Position numbers and translations under genes: made by a program
Part shown: positions 1 through 11,689 of the stretch, piece by piece
How the letters are laid out: each line of letters begins with the position of its first letter
How positions within the stretch are numbered: position 1 is the first letter of the stretch
NCBI GenBank assembly: GCA_038373885.1
Contig: JAWZYV010013536.1
Location: forward strand, 62,001 to 126,000
Source: Cheiracanthium punctorium
Lineage: Eukaryota > Arthropoda > Arachnida > Araneae > Cheiracanthiidae
Length of the DNA: 64,000 nucleotides
Direction of reading: 5' to 3'
The notes under the pieces: model-generated
Told to the model about the DNA's origin: nothing
What the model saw: the letters and a program-made list of their open reading frames with translations, nothing else
The model's database searches: none

Positions 1-1612
1 AAACTGGATATTCTTTGAGACTGGTATAGGACAACACTGGTTGCATGTCCCCGCTATAGTTATTACCTTATTGGTGTTGTATCTCGTGACTTTCTTAATC
101 TTTCACTCAACATTTCTGCCTCGAGTTCCATTGTGATTATGCAACACCCAGGAGTTTGCTTGCGGAACTCGGCGGTTTGCAAGAGCCACGGGGTATAAAA
201 TATTTTAAGCCTTGCAGACCTATACTGGCATCATGACCTATACCTTGCAGACCTATAGAAGCATGGCTTCACGACCCTGACACCCTTGACCTTCATTATC
301 TTTTAAATATTAACCCAATATATTATTCATCTAATTAGCTTTGAAACACTCGAGAATAGTCTTTTAATGCACAGAAGTTTAAAAATGTTACTTTTTTGTA
401 CTTTATTCGATATCAACCCGAAAAATCAGAAGCATAAATTTAGCTCTTTTGAGAGAAGAATAGATAAAAAAAAAAAAAAAAAAAAACAGAAGGAATCTTC
501 CTCGGTTATGGAGTAGAGTGCGCAGCTAAGATAAAACTTTGGAAAAAAAAAATGGACAAATGGGTTTTGAAAAAGCATCGGAACAGATTTCGGGGCCCTT
601 GGAGAGAATAAACAGTGAATCAGCAATTTGTAAGCGAGATAAAAAAATATTTTTTTTTATCTCTTTATTACTTTCCGAGCTTTTTATCTCGGCATAGATT
701 TTTTTATTTACTTATTTTATAAAAATCTGACGTCTACTTTTTTTTTTTTTTTTCACTGAGTTGCAAATGCTAAAAAGAAGAAAATACCTGCCATGCAAAA
801 TAATATCTCGAAATATTAAATGAATACACGCGAACAGAAACGCAGCTTTATAGCAAGGCAAATGTGTTTTTGGAGTTGCGTTTCTGTTTTTCTCGTTCGC
901 CGAAATTTTAGAAAAAAAAAAAAAATCACAACACGAGCGGATGTTTGGCCGATTTTTGCATTTCGATATTTTCATTTTTCTTTCCAGTACTCAAAATGTT
1001 GCATGAAAAAAAGAAAAAATGCTTTTTTGTGAAAAAATACCACAAAATCCTCTAAACAATCCATGAATGGGTTAAGAAAAGAATTCAGGTGTTCCGAAGA
1101 AGGAAAATGCGAACTTCACGTGTGAAACTAGAACGTTCTTTGACAGTCGCTGTTGCAACGTTTGGGTATTTATTTTCTTACGTGTTGGGGGCAACCGATC
1201 CATTTCCGAGTGGATAAGACAATGGACATAGGGAGATGGCTGGAGTGGGGTGTCCAGGGTTCTGTTCTCTCGCGCGGATGTCGATCTAAGGAAATGTGTA
1301 CCTTATCTTTACAAACCACGGTCCCTTTCCCCAATTTTTAAACAAAATAAACAAAACACTTTCGCCTCTGTCAGTGCTGTCAACGGAGGGCATCCCACTC
1401 GAGATGAGTTCAATCTCATTTTTTAAACCCCGAGCCCGAGGACTTCTAATTCGAGCCCGCCCATGCGGCATTATTTAAGTCGGAGCCCGAAATTTCAGCT
1501 GATAGATAAATAAAAGTCGATGACTTCATTGATAGAATATCCTAAATTTTGCCTTTTGTGCAAATTAAAGAGATCGAGCCCGCGTACAATCGTGATCTCT
1601 ATACCGTCAACC
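1..1612. other. Unassigned AT-rich DNA
   Basis: No gene or repeat family is recognised here. The stretch has long A/T homopolymers (about 465-486, 741-753 and 910-925) and only short frames in both strands. Around 1430-1580 the word GAGCCCG recurs four times at irregular spacing, which suggests the edge of a degenerate repeat. Confidence 0.6.
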
Positions 1613-1650
1613 CTCGGCCTAGACCCCACGTGTAGCTAATGGGCCGTAAT
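1613..1650. repeat. Fragment of the 16.6-kb SINE-like family
   Basis: This 38-bp piece starting CTCGGCCTAGA and ending GGCCGTAAT matches 16953-16992 in the same orientation with a few substitutions. At 16.9 kb it forms one end of the SINE-like copy, so this is probably an end fragment of the same family. Confidence 0.4.
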
Positions 1651-1723
1651 CGTACAACATACTCAAGACTCTTCATAAAAATTCTAGTCTTAAAAAAATC
1701 TCATTTTAGCGGCAATTTATACA

Positions 1724-1746
1724 TGTGTGTGTGTGTGTGCGCGCAT
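1724..1746. repeat. (GT)n microsatellite
   Basis: A GT dinucleotide run passing into GC steps. No other feature is attached to it. Confidence 0.8.
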
Positions 1747-3116
1747 ACACTCATTTTCATTATGCTCTTTTTAAAAAATTTTGCCAATCCGCGGCGCGCC
1801 GCGGGCGCGTTTCTGAGGTCGTTACGCCGCCGCCGCGAATTTCCGTGCGTTGCAGACCTCTCGTTGTGACAGTCCAACTGTCAGCGGGAAAGGGTCTTTC
1901 CCACGTAAAGAAGGCTCCAACCCTCCACTTATCATCCAAAGTTATTCATTGCACAAACGAACTATTCCAAACCAAACATAGTACATATATTCTCACCTTC
2001 GCCTCCCTTTTTACCGGACGGGGGCTCCGATTCTTTAGAGAACTCTGTCTAATGTGATTCCAATTTAAAATCAAAGAGATTTTTATGTTAGAAGTGCTTC
2101 GTATTTCTTTCCCATTTCGTGTTCTTGCTTTCCCAAAATTGGACTGTCAGTGTTCACGCGTTCTTTTCACTCATTCGTGTGGCTATATTTTCAAAGTTTT
2201 GTTTCTCTCGAATTTGAATTCTATAATAAGTCTATTTTTACGAGAAGGGCCATCCAAATGCTTCCTCAAAATCGATGGAATGACGCCCATCGATTGGACC
2301 GTCCAAATGAAAATACAGCGACACTTGGATCCTTCGAAGATTTGGCTCGGTCCCTAGACATCTTTTTTTTACGGATCCCTTCTCTTTGAGAGAACATCTG
2401 TCATTCGAATGTTCGGATAGTTCAAACTTTATATCGGGTCCTCCCCACTCTGAAGGATCCAAGTTTGACTGTACCAAAATGTTGCGCTACCGCAAAACGC
2501 CCTTCGGAAGTCACCCATGCGCGATCTTCCCACCCAAACCTCCCACAAACACGGAAAGAGTTTTAATATTAAACTCAACCATCTCGAAACTTTCTTATCC
2601 CACACCGAAATTTAATATTTCCTGTCAGATAGGTGCTTTGTCAAAATCCTGTCTTTCAGAAAGAAAAAAAAAAAAAAAAACCTCTTCCAGTGTGTTGAAG
2701 GGGCTCTGGCTTCCATTCCCCGCGGAATTAGGATTCTGTCAACCCATTCAGCCCCGGCTTTAGCGATTCCGTCTCGTCGTCTCTTTCAAACTTTCACGGC
2801 AGTTGGATCGAAAAAGGCTCCGAACGTTTAAAATTCGCGGGGTTCTGTTCGGGGGAAAATCGCATCGTTCGTGACAGGAGGATGGCACGGATTATGAAAC
2901 GCTTTCTCGAACACTCTCTCCATGACTCGTGTTTTTTGATAGACAGGGTTGTGATGCAGTTAATCACGTATTTATAATTCATTTTCTTACAGTTCATTCA
3001 CACATTTAGAATGACTACTGTTTTCCCTTTACCTATTCTAAATTGAAGACTCGTTGCCATTTTTAAATCTCCCATCTCTCCACAATGCTATTGAACTGTT
3101 TCTTCAATGACTTGGT
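1747..3116. other. Unassigned DNA with an inverted repeat
   Basis: No gene is recognised; the longest frame (2386-2763, plus strand) has no familiar motif. ACTTGGATCCTTC at 2323-2335 recurs inverted at 2452-2464, a 13-bp perfect match about 116 bp apart. A poly-A run lies near 2662-2678. Confidence 0.5.
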
Positions 3117-3243
3117 GGTTTTAGCCTTTGCGGTGGCAGCAAATGGCAGGTGGGCTGGTGGGCAATGGCAGGTGGGTGGGTTTGCTGCTAAAACCAGCCA
3201 TTTTAGCAGCAAATGGCTGGTTTTAGCCTTTGCGATGCAGTTG
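3117..3243. repeat. Short tandem repeat with perfect hairpin
   Basis: The words GCAAATGGC, GGCAGGTGGG and TTTTAGCCTTTGCG each occur twice in about 125 bp. Inside it, 3188-3203 and 3211-3226 are perfect inverted repeats (16-bp stem, 7-nt loop TAGCAGC). Confidence 0.7.
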
Positions 3244-4885
3244 GTGGGTGCCTTTCCTCTGAGAATTCATTGAGTTTTCTTCGCTCCCACGGGGGTTTTA
3301 ATCATTTTGCCTAGGTTACATTTTATCTTTATGGATCCCCCTGTGGTGTCTCACATTTAAATTTTAGCATACACCTATAAAGCGCAACGTTTCTTTTCAT
3401 TTTGACAATCTGGCGATTTATCTGGCGACCGTTCCTTGGAGCGCTCGGCTCCATCGCCCGGTTGGCTGTAGGTTCTCAGACCTTTTCACTCACACGTCCC
3501 TGCCCTGTAAGGTCACGTTCCATGTCGCTCTATTTGCCAGCCACCGCACTCACTTTATGTAGCTTCTTGTCATGGATAATGTAAAAAAAAAACAGAGTAC
3601 AACTCTCTATCGGCATGGAGTTCCGGGTGATTGTTTACTTCCACTCTACCGCAGGATAGAATAAATGACGACTTTCTCGGGTGTAAAATGTCTCCCATTG
3701 GAATCTACATCCTAGATAGCTTACGAATAGGGGCCACCCGAAAGACTGTCAGCCCACAAACGTCTGTGGCCCGCTTAGGCCCGACTCATATTATGAATGC
3801 GAAAGTTTGCGAGTCTGTATTTTTATTACTTCTCAGTTCATATATAACGGTCTCGCAGAAACGAGGACCCCGTGCATCCGTTCCGTTTTTCGAAGACCCT
3901 CTCCCGTTAGTTTTGGGGAACACGGTCCCGTTAGTTTTGGGAACACGCTTAAATTTATTGATTAAAACTAACACTACTTTATGGATTCAATTTCTGATCG
4001 GCTGATTTAAATCCTTTTACGCTAAAAATTTCCGAAAAATACTCATTAAGGGCAATAATTTGTAAACTCCTCCATTCGCCTCAATGCTCCCCATTCGCTA
4101 GATTCTATTGAGCTCTATTTTCACTTACCCTTTGGGTACGTATTTATTTGAGAAAATATTTGCATGGGGAACGGATATCATTTTTGGTTGCTTGGAGTAG
4201 TATGTAAAAGCAGTCCATTTTACCTAAGAATTTATTTATTTCTACAAGTTTGGTGACCTATGTAGTATTAAGATGTCTTCAAGTAATTAGAATTGCAAAA
4301 CAAAAATAAATGAATAAAACTAAATGAAATAAATGCAAGCTATAACAAAGAACCCATTACTAATAATTATGTAGAGTGTGATAGTTTTCAAAGGTACCAA
4401 GCGTGGTCATCCGCTCCTAAGGAAAACAAGTCAATGACGTCTCTCAGACGTCCAATGTACCCAAGGGGTTAAATCTTGTCTATTTGAGGATTCTGTCTTT
4501 TTTGCCCCACGAAAAGAAATGCCTGGTAAGATATCCTATTACTATCACGTAACCAACGTGATTCAGCACAGTTATATGAATCAAAGACGAACAGATTTTG
4601 TAAAAACACTCCTCTTTTTTGATGATTATTTGGCTAAACGGAGCTGTTGTAGAATGCTCAAAAATTGAGAATGTTTCGCTCCATTGATTTTTGTGGATGA
4701 ATGGAGCCCATTGAACTCAATCGGGAGAATGGCTGTTTGAAGTCAACAATTGAGTTAAAAATAGACTCCGTTTGATTATTATTTTACTCAGTAGATTGAA
4801 GCGTGAATATCGACACTCGAGAATCGAGGCCGAGGGGGAAAGGGGTGCCCCCCGTGGCTGTCTTTCTAAGGTTTCCTATTCCGCA
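3244..4885. other. Unassigned DNA
   Basis: No gene is recognised. CCCGTTAGTTTTGGG occurs at 3903 and again at 3927, a 24-bp local tandem duplication. The frame overlapping it is not convincing. From 4000 to 4770 the sequence is AT-rich with no mark I can interpret. Confidence 0.5.
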
Positions 4886-5005
4886 GTGACGCGAAGTTTC
4901 GCAGAAAACGACGGAAAACTCCGAACGGCTAGGTGGACGGGCGCGGCTCGGGGTTGAACCGGGCGCTTCCCTTCTCCAAGAGCGCCGGTTCACGGATCGT
5001 GCACC
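4886..5005 (+). repeat. SINE-like repeat, tRNA-type B-box
   Basis: The order GCAGAAAACGACGGAAAACTCC, then a CGGCTAGG word, then GGGTTGAACCGGG parallels the minus strand of 16780-16900, where GGAGAAAACCACGG is followed by CGGCTAGGTCGACGG and a TGGGTTTGAGCC box. The GGTTGAACC word resembles a Pol III B-box (consensus GGTTCGANTCC). I infer a tRNA-derived SINE; a clear A-box and a 3-prime tail were not identified. Confidence 0.4.
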
Positions 5006-5521
5006 CACTGCCGGGTTATCTAGAGGGTACCGTACCCCATGTACACTGTGATAGACCCTTTACGCGCCCCACGTTCTAAATGATGCGTTTTTAAACTCTT
5101 CGAGGATAGGGCTCATTTGAAATTTTACAAATTATTGGAAGAGCACTTGACACGAACTCCCGACAAAATATATTACAAACTGGCAATGATAGCTTCATGG
5201 TGGGATTAAAACGAAATTGAACCACTTCTTAGCCACAAAAAAAGCTGAGTCTGAACACATTTATCTTTTCCATTTTGAAGAAATAATTTTATAGATGTCT
5301 TTTCTTTCACGGAAGGAGGGCCACCCTACCCTTTTTTAGACGCGTCCACCCACCTCGGGGGACACTCTACAAAATCTCTCGAGATTGATTTTTTAAGCGC
5401 TCGCGAGTTCTGTTTGACAGCAAGAATTTTATGGATCTCTCTCTATCTTTCAGATCCAGCTGAATATGTGAAAAGAGTGCTCTCGATCCCTGTAGTTTTC
5501 CCTCGTTTGTAATATATTTAA
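5006..5521. other. Unassigned DNA
   Basis: I see no gene or repeat that I can place in this stretch. It runs up to the half MITE starting after a TTAA at 5518. Confidence 0.5.
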
Positions 5522-5657
5522 TGTCGTCGAAAAAGGGTCTCTCGATCTGTGGCACGCGATTCACGTTTCGATCGTCCGCCCTCTTGCGGTTGTTCAGTCG
5601 AGCGATGGCAACGGCTGTCCTTTTTTCAGCATTGGGAAAGCGTTGCGCCTCAAAGGG
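5522..5657 (+). mobile_element. piggyBac-like MITE, right half only
   Basis: This matches the right half of the palindromic MITE at 44576-45069: GGGTCTCTCGAT, CGTCCGCCCTC, CGAGCGATGGCAACGGCTG, then TTGCGCCTCAAAGGG just before TTAA (5658-5661). It begins immediately after the apex of the palindrome, so the left half and apical hairpin are missing. A TTAA also lies at 5518-5521 on the truncated side. See the related halves at 28.1 and 35.6 kb. Confidence 0.75.
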
Positions 5658-6033
5658 TTAAGTCAGAAAATAAATTAGGAAAGTCGTCGTCTACATGCGA
5701 TGGGGAAAAAAAAATGTTTTCTTATGAAGCCCATTTTTGGAAATATATTTCCCAAAGTTTTTCTCTTTAATTAGCTGCACCCTTTTAGATGGCTTGGAAA
5801 GTTCCTCCTGCTCGAAGCTTGTTAGTTGGGAAAGGCATTCGGATTATGTATCTTGTTTGGCGACAGATTTGGGACTAAGCTAATTTTGCGTGTACGCAAG
5901 ACAAACAATTCCTTTAAAGTGACTGAAAAGAAACGTGCTTGTTGTCATTTGGATGCGAAGAAAAGGGAAAGAGCTGCACTGAAATGAAATTTCAAATATT
6001 GCATTCGAGTCAATAAGGAGTGTTATGGTATAA

Positions 6034-6167
6034 ATAGTGCGTAACCTCGATATCTCGAACCTTGGTGTATCGAAAACCTTGATATCTCGAATCCATGTGT
6101 CTTCCTTTAAAAACGGACCACCTGTTTATTTCCCCTCGTCATCCTGAAAACTGGATATCTCGATTCT
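6034..6167 (+). mobile_element. pogo/Tigger-like terminus
   Basis: Repeated CTCGATATCTCGAA words follow TAGTGCGTAACC, close to the CAGTA.AACCTCGATATCTCGAAC start seen in many arthropod pogo-like elements (remembered pattern, not searched). No matching inverted end was found nearby, so this is a terminal fragment. Confidence 0.35.
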
Positions 6168-6182
6168 TTTTGTAATAATAAT

Positions 6183-6300
6183 TGAATAGGAAAATTTCCT
6201 ATACAATTATTTCCTATACTCTCGGTGTTTTAGTAATAATGTTTGTATAGGAAAATTTCCTATACAATGATCACTATTCCTATGCAATCATTTCTTATAC
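6183..6300. repeat. Duplicated palindrome ATAGGAAAATTTCCTAT
   Basis: The perfect palindrome ATAGGAAAATTTCCTAT occurs twice about 60 bp apart. Each copy is followed by ACAAT(T/G)AT and further TTCCTAT words, so the block is an imperfect ~60-bp direct duplication of a self-complementary unit. Confidence 0.7.
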
Positions 6301-6301
6301 A

Positions 6302-6340
6302 GTAATGGAAGTGAAATTTCAGCGTTTTCACTTCCATTAC
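6302..6340. repeat. Perfect 15-bp hairpin
   Basis: GTAATGGAAGTGAAA (6302-6316) is repeated inverted at 6326-6340 with a 9-nt spacer. No poly-T follows, so a terminator role is not indicated. It directly follows the palindrome block. Confidence 0.75.
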
Positions 6341-7615
6341 ACTAATAAAAATAATCTGAAAATTCAGGATAATTCCAGCCTCCATTTCCAGGAAAAGGAC
6401 CGCTTTCCCAAGGAATCGCTCATTTTCCGTTAAAAGAAGAAAAATGATTGCAACTTCCGGAAATTTCTTGTGAAAACGGTCCATTTCCGTGTTTGGTTTC
6501 ACGCTTAAATCCAAAGAGCGAAAAAAATGATACACTGCGGAGCGATCTGTTTCCTTGGGTAACCAAGGTTTTTTTTTTTTTTTTTTTTTGAGAGGTTCAC
6601 CCAAGTCATCTTCCAGCGTCACTTCATGGTTTCATGAATTGTATGCCATCGTTGCACGCCATTGCTGGAACAAAGAAACTCGTTCATTCACTTCCAGCCA
6701 TGCAGCAAACGGATGGACAAGTCTCCGGTCAGCAGGAGCTGCATCCTTTGGATATTGAATGGGCCGAACATTTTTGCCTCTTTCATGCGATTCACATTCC
6801 AAAATAAGCCTCGAGCAAAGCCATTCTCTGAATGGGCGATCCGTTCATTTCACTGCGAAGAACAAAACAATAGGGAACTTTATTCTGGCGCAACTTGAAC
6901 GCGAAAAGAACGAAACTGAAAAATACAGAACAAGGATGAGCAGACGAGAAAATTTAATATTAAACAATAGACAATCAGTTCTTAGAAAAAGAGAATTCTT
7001 AGCACACACTGTATATTTACATGAAGCCATTAGCTGGAAGAAATCAGCCCAACAGAAATGAGTGCGTAAAAGGATGATTTTTTTGTTCAGCCAGCATCTT
7101 CTAAGAGGAACCCAGATGGCTAAAATGCACATTGGACAACGCTGATGAGCAGGATGCGAATTGAACATTTTCTCCAGGGGGGGGGACATTTGAAAGAAAA
7201 CATTCCTCTGGATGGAACACTTGAAAAGAAAAAAAAAAGGAGGGAAGGCGTAAAATGCTCCACTCACATAATATATTAAGTATTACATGACAAATGCAGT
7301 CGCCAGCCTGTCTGGGAAGGGACTTAAACAAAAGCCGACCCCCCCATTTTCTGTGCACATAGATTCCTGCCTACGTCGATTCTACGTCTACCCTCCCATT
7401 CGGCTCGCGGCGGAACAGCGCTTGTTCGTTCCTTTCGCAGTCTTAATGGTTTGCAGAATGAGAAGGGGCATCCGGCACGTATAGATCGATTTCAAAGGGA
7501 TGTTTGTAACTTGCTCTTTTGTCTAGTCAATAAAAGAATTTCTATTCTCAATACTTAAAATCGTTAGGTACTGTGGAATTTGTAAGGACAGAGACTCATT
7601 TTAACATTTCTCCAG
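6341..7615. other. Unassigned DNA
   Basis: Contains a 19-nt poly-T run (about 6572-6590) and several frames up to 140 codons on the minus strand (6845-7267) with no recognisable domain. I see no terminal repeats or splice-supported structure. Confidence 0.5.
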
Positions 7616-7692
7616 CAGGGGATCCATAGTATCCCTGGCAGGGATCCATTCCTATCTCTCTAGCTAGGGATATTACATTCTTCAACCAGGGA
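7616..7692. repeat. Degenerate CAGGGATCC-type short repeat
   Basis: The words CAGGGGATCC, CAGGGATCC, TAGGGAT and CAGGGAC recur about every 25-35 bp. The alignment is loose and could be an old minisatellite. Confidence 0.35.
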
Positions 7693-10600
7693 CAATCCCC
7701 CATTTACTTTGTGTACGGAACAGTGGAGTGTCAGCGTCGTGTTGGAAAATGTTTGAGGACCCATGCGTTCGGTCCGATGCCTCTTTCTTATGAACAAAAT
7801 TCGCTGCCATGGGTCCGCCGTCCATTTCTCACCCACTCCCATTACCGAAACTCCATTCTCCGCCGCTGCTGTCACAATCTTCGTTCACTGCCACAACAGG
7901 TCACTGCCGCCGTCACCGGGCTGTTATTTATGAAACGCGGCAGTTTCCCCCCATCCTTCTGTTGCGTTTTCATGATGGCGGCCAGCGCAAATTGCGTGGC
8001 ACTTAATTCTGTCGTTATGACCCTTACCTAATGGATCCGAGATGTCTCGAAATGAAGCGCAGAGTCGTGGTCGTTCATTTTGTCTCTCGGCTGTGTTGAA
8101 ACGGGTCACTTGGAATGCGCGTCGAGATTTTGTTCGGGAGATGCAGAATTCCGTTGACAGCCTTTTCGTTTTCAGTAGCAGTGGACGGACCTCCTCGGGT
8201 GTCTGAAACGGATTACTTTTCGACTTTCAAAGTTGGAGTTGATATTGAATATTGACCTATGATATTTAATATTTGCCTGTGTGTCTGTCCGCCCGTGTGT
8301 CTGTCCGGTCGTAGATGACTGTTAGATTCAGTCTCCTTAAATCACCTTGATGTAGAATGCACCTGGTTTCTTCAGAGGCGTAACAGACTAAGGGCAAGTG
8401 GGGAAGAGGTAACCTCCTCCTGTAATTCAAGAAAATTCCAGTATCCCCTATTTGAAAATGGTATTGACTGCAATAGGAAACATTTGACAAAATGACATGC
8501 CAATTGACGCCAATGTTTCTTTTTTCAAAAGGGTATTGGCTTTCTTATTTGCAATGTCATCTCTGCCCACAGCCCGGTGTCTTCGGAATGTCTCACCCTC
8601 TGAGTGGTTCTGGGGAGTGAGGAAAAAAAAAATTATTTCTAAAAGGGCTCCCATCTTAATCTTTGCATCACGGCACTCGTGCTTCTCAGGAGTGGAAGCT
8701 GTGCCTGTCTCGTTGGTTTGAGTGGAATCCCGAACCGTTTTTGACAGTGTTCTGTAAATTTAAATAGTTATAGCTACCTCCTTTTAGAATGAATGAATGA
8801 AGCTATTCGGATGGCTATTGAAGTAATTGAATGTTGCTTTTTCCAAACTTGAATTTTTAAAATCAGTTTCATAACAAGAGAGAAAGAAAGAGAGAGAAAG
8901 TGTTCACTGAAGCTTTTTCCCTCACTGCTGACACGTTCGAATGGGCATTTCTTTGTAGATAGGCGACGACCCGTTATTGTAGAGTAGGCAAACAACCTCT
9001 TGCGTACATTGAGATCTACTCTTCCTCTTAGAAATGGGTTGCGATCGACTTGGGTGTCTTAAAATGAAGTATGAGGGGGCGGGGAGAGAGATGCGGCATT
9101 CATACTACGACCACACGCAGCATTTCAGTGCAAAGTCCACTCTCACTTGCTTTGGGTAGGTGAAGACAAACTAGAGGTTTTTTTGACAGAAAGTATCGGG
9201 GTTTCACGAGGACGTCCAATTTTTTTTGCCCTAGATTTCTTTCTTACTTTGACGGCTGAATGTTTTGGATGAATGGCTCTTTGTAAAGTTACATACTGCT
9301 ACAAAATTGTCATGTTGTACTCCCGCCTGAATGCGTGTTGCGGGAAAGGGAAGTGTACAGGCATTGTCGCAAGTGGATCGGGTATGTCAGCCCCTTGCCC
9401 TTTTGGCGACAAAAAGAAAGTTCTGGAAACGAGTGGAGTTGCTGGGAAACCCCAGAAAAATGTCTCATCCTATGGGACGTCACGTCCGTTTGGAAATCTA
9501 TCAATAAAGGAGTCATTGTGAGTGTGTGACAGACTGCGATTACGGAAAACAGAGCTATACAATTGATTCTGCGAAATGAGTAGTGTTTTTTCAGTGATAT
9601 TGAACGATTGGCTGTTGTATGTGTTACTAAATGTTGTATTTTTTAAAAAAATTATTTATTTTTTGTCAGTTAGAGTGCTAAAGGAGAATTCAAAACAATT
9701 CCATAACAGCGCGTTTTTCGGCAGTTGAGAAACATTCATCCATTTCAAGCACAATAGAATAATACCATCAACAGCAAAAAACCTAATACCATTATGTTTT
9801 TTTGCTTTTGAAAACGCTATAAAAATCGTGTTTATCTAGTTTTTTAACTGTATTATAATTTATTTGTCACATTTACATTTTGTTTTCAAAATAAAAACTC
9901 GACATGCATAAGTTTCCATTGAATCGACGTCTGAAAATAAAACCCACGAATCGAGCGTCGAGTGCCTCTTACAGGGACTCATTTTGTGCTAGTTATATAA
10001 GTACCTCTAAAGGGTTCACGATCTATCAATAGTGAAATAGAAGCTCCATTAAAATGCTCTCAAACAGTAACCCATATAAAAGGTAAATGGAAAATATCTT
10101 TTAAATTTTAATGATCATTTCTTTTAAAGAGAACCTTTTACTTTTTATTTACAATCAAGAAGTAAGCTTTTAAGAGCCGTCTTGGCCAGGCTCATCAAAG
10201 GAAATGCAAGCGAAAAGGATGTTGAAGATATGTTTTTTTATAAATTAGGTTGTGCCTGGAGTAAGTTCATTATAAAATGACTACTGAAGAAGCTAGTTAA
10301 AGTTCGGGGTACATAAGTTCGCTCATTTTTACTTTATTTGAAGTCTCCTCTCATGAACGCCACTCTTATATTATGGAGCGCTTCATAGAACTTTTTATAA
10401 GAATACGGTGTAAAAATTCTCGATAAGAATTTAAAGACAGATTTTTTGGAATGCCATTTTGGATCTGAAATTGGAATGCCTGCTTATCAGGCTTGTGACA
10501 AATATTGAGTCTTTTTTTTTTTTCAAACAATTTGCGAAGAGCTTTATGTAATGCTACCGGGTGGTAATAATGACAGCGACCCTATTCAGACCCTTCTAGA

Positions 10601-10869
10601 ATCCGTACTGCCCATCGCCTTTTGATGAAACTAGGTATGTACGTTATGCGGACCATGCAGTAAAGATTTCTGTAATTGAAAAAAAAAAAAGTTCAAATTG
10701 TGAGCACGAGAGAGAATTGCGACGCCTGAAGAAGGGGGGAAAAACTGTCAGAACCATTAAAATTTATTCCATTAAAGAATGTACTCAATGAGTACTTCAT
10801 TGACATCCATTATGCGTTGTTCAGTGGTACTCCGAAGGTTTCAGCCGCATGGTGTGTAGTGCTGACTTT
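7693..10869. other. Unassigned DNA
   Basis: No gene or transposon is identified. Notable are a purine (GA/GAAA) microsatellite at about 8877-8901 and several poly-T/A runs. Frames of 60-106 codons (for example 7711-8031) show no known motif and overlap frames on the other strand. Confidence 0.5.
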
Positions 10870-10872
10870 CAA

Positions 10873-11173
10873 CTAGGATAAAATCCTAATGACTCCTAAA
10901 TAAGCAAGGTCTTTTAGGAATTTCCACAGCCAGAAATCACGCACGTTTAAGTTGGAAGATCGAGAAGGATAGGCATCCGGAAATGCTCTGGACATGACAG
11001 GATCTTCGCCAAGTCCGCACGAAGCAGTTCTTTGACATGGGCTCCATCTTGAATAAAGACAGTAGTCTGCTAACATGGCCGTTCCTGCAAAGCACGAATG
11101 ACTTGCTGTCAACGGAATTCAATGTACCGTTGCATTCGTGATGTTTTAGGATTTTGAGCCGGATAGCCCTCAA
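10873..11173 (-). pseudogene. Tc1/mariner transposase C-terminal fragment
   Basis: The minus strand reads LNVRDFWLWKFLKD near 10905-10965. This resembles the last catalytic block (PDL.P.DFWLWG.LK) of Tc1/mariner-superfamily transposases common in arthropods. Upstream in overlapping frames, residues like FIQDGA match the second catalytic Asp block, but the two blocks lie in different frames, so at least one frameshift separates them. The expected Pro and Asp of the last block are altered. Terminal repeats were not found. Family assignment beyond the superfamily is uncertain. Confidence 0.55.
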
Positions 11174-11689
11174 GTATCTTTGCCTTTAATTAGGGAGAAC
11201 GACAGTTCTACGAGTGATGCAGCCTACAATAACCAACCCACCGCGGCAGTCTAGATATACATCATAGTTAGCGGAATTTTTGGATGTCCAACTTTTTTCT
11301 CGAAATACGCTCTAACGATTTTGTTCTAACTCTAATGATGTATGATTTTAATCGGTGCTAAAATCGAACAGTAACGTCGCCGGTTTGTTTAGGAAAACTC
11401 GTTTATTAAAAATTTAATCTACACTGTAGGACAAAACGGGTGACCACCTGATTCTGAAAAACTACAAATCATCTACGGATGTCTTCCCAACCCTGACATG
11501 TAGAGACAATAATCGGCAAATATGAATATCATAAGCTGTTTAATATCTCAAAATTAAAACATTATACAGAAAACACATGAAAATGGGTAGTCAAAAAATA
11601 GGTAACCACTCAGTAATCACTTGTGTAACAAATAAAATGTAACAAAACCGTGGGACAGTCACTGAATTTGTGCCCCTTCAACATCAACG

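Noticed and set aside
4886..5005. A functional tRNA gene
   Set aside because: Only a B-box-like word is present; no cloverleaf with acceptor and anticodon stems could be formed by eye.
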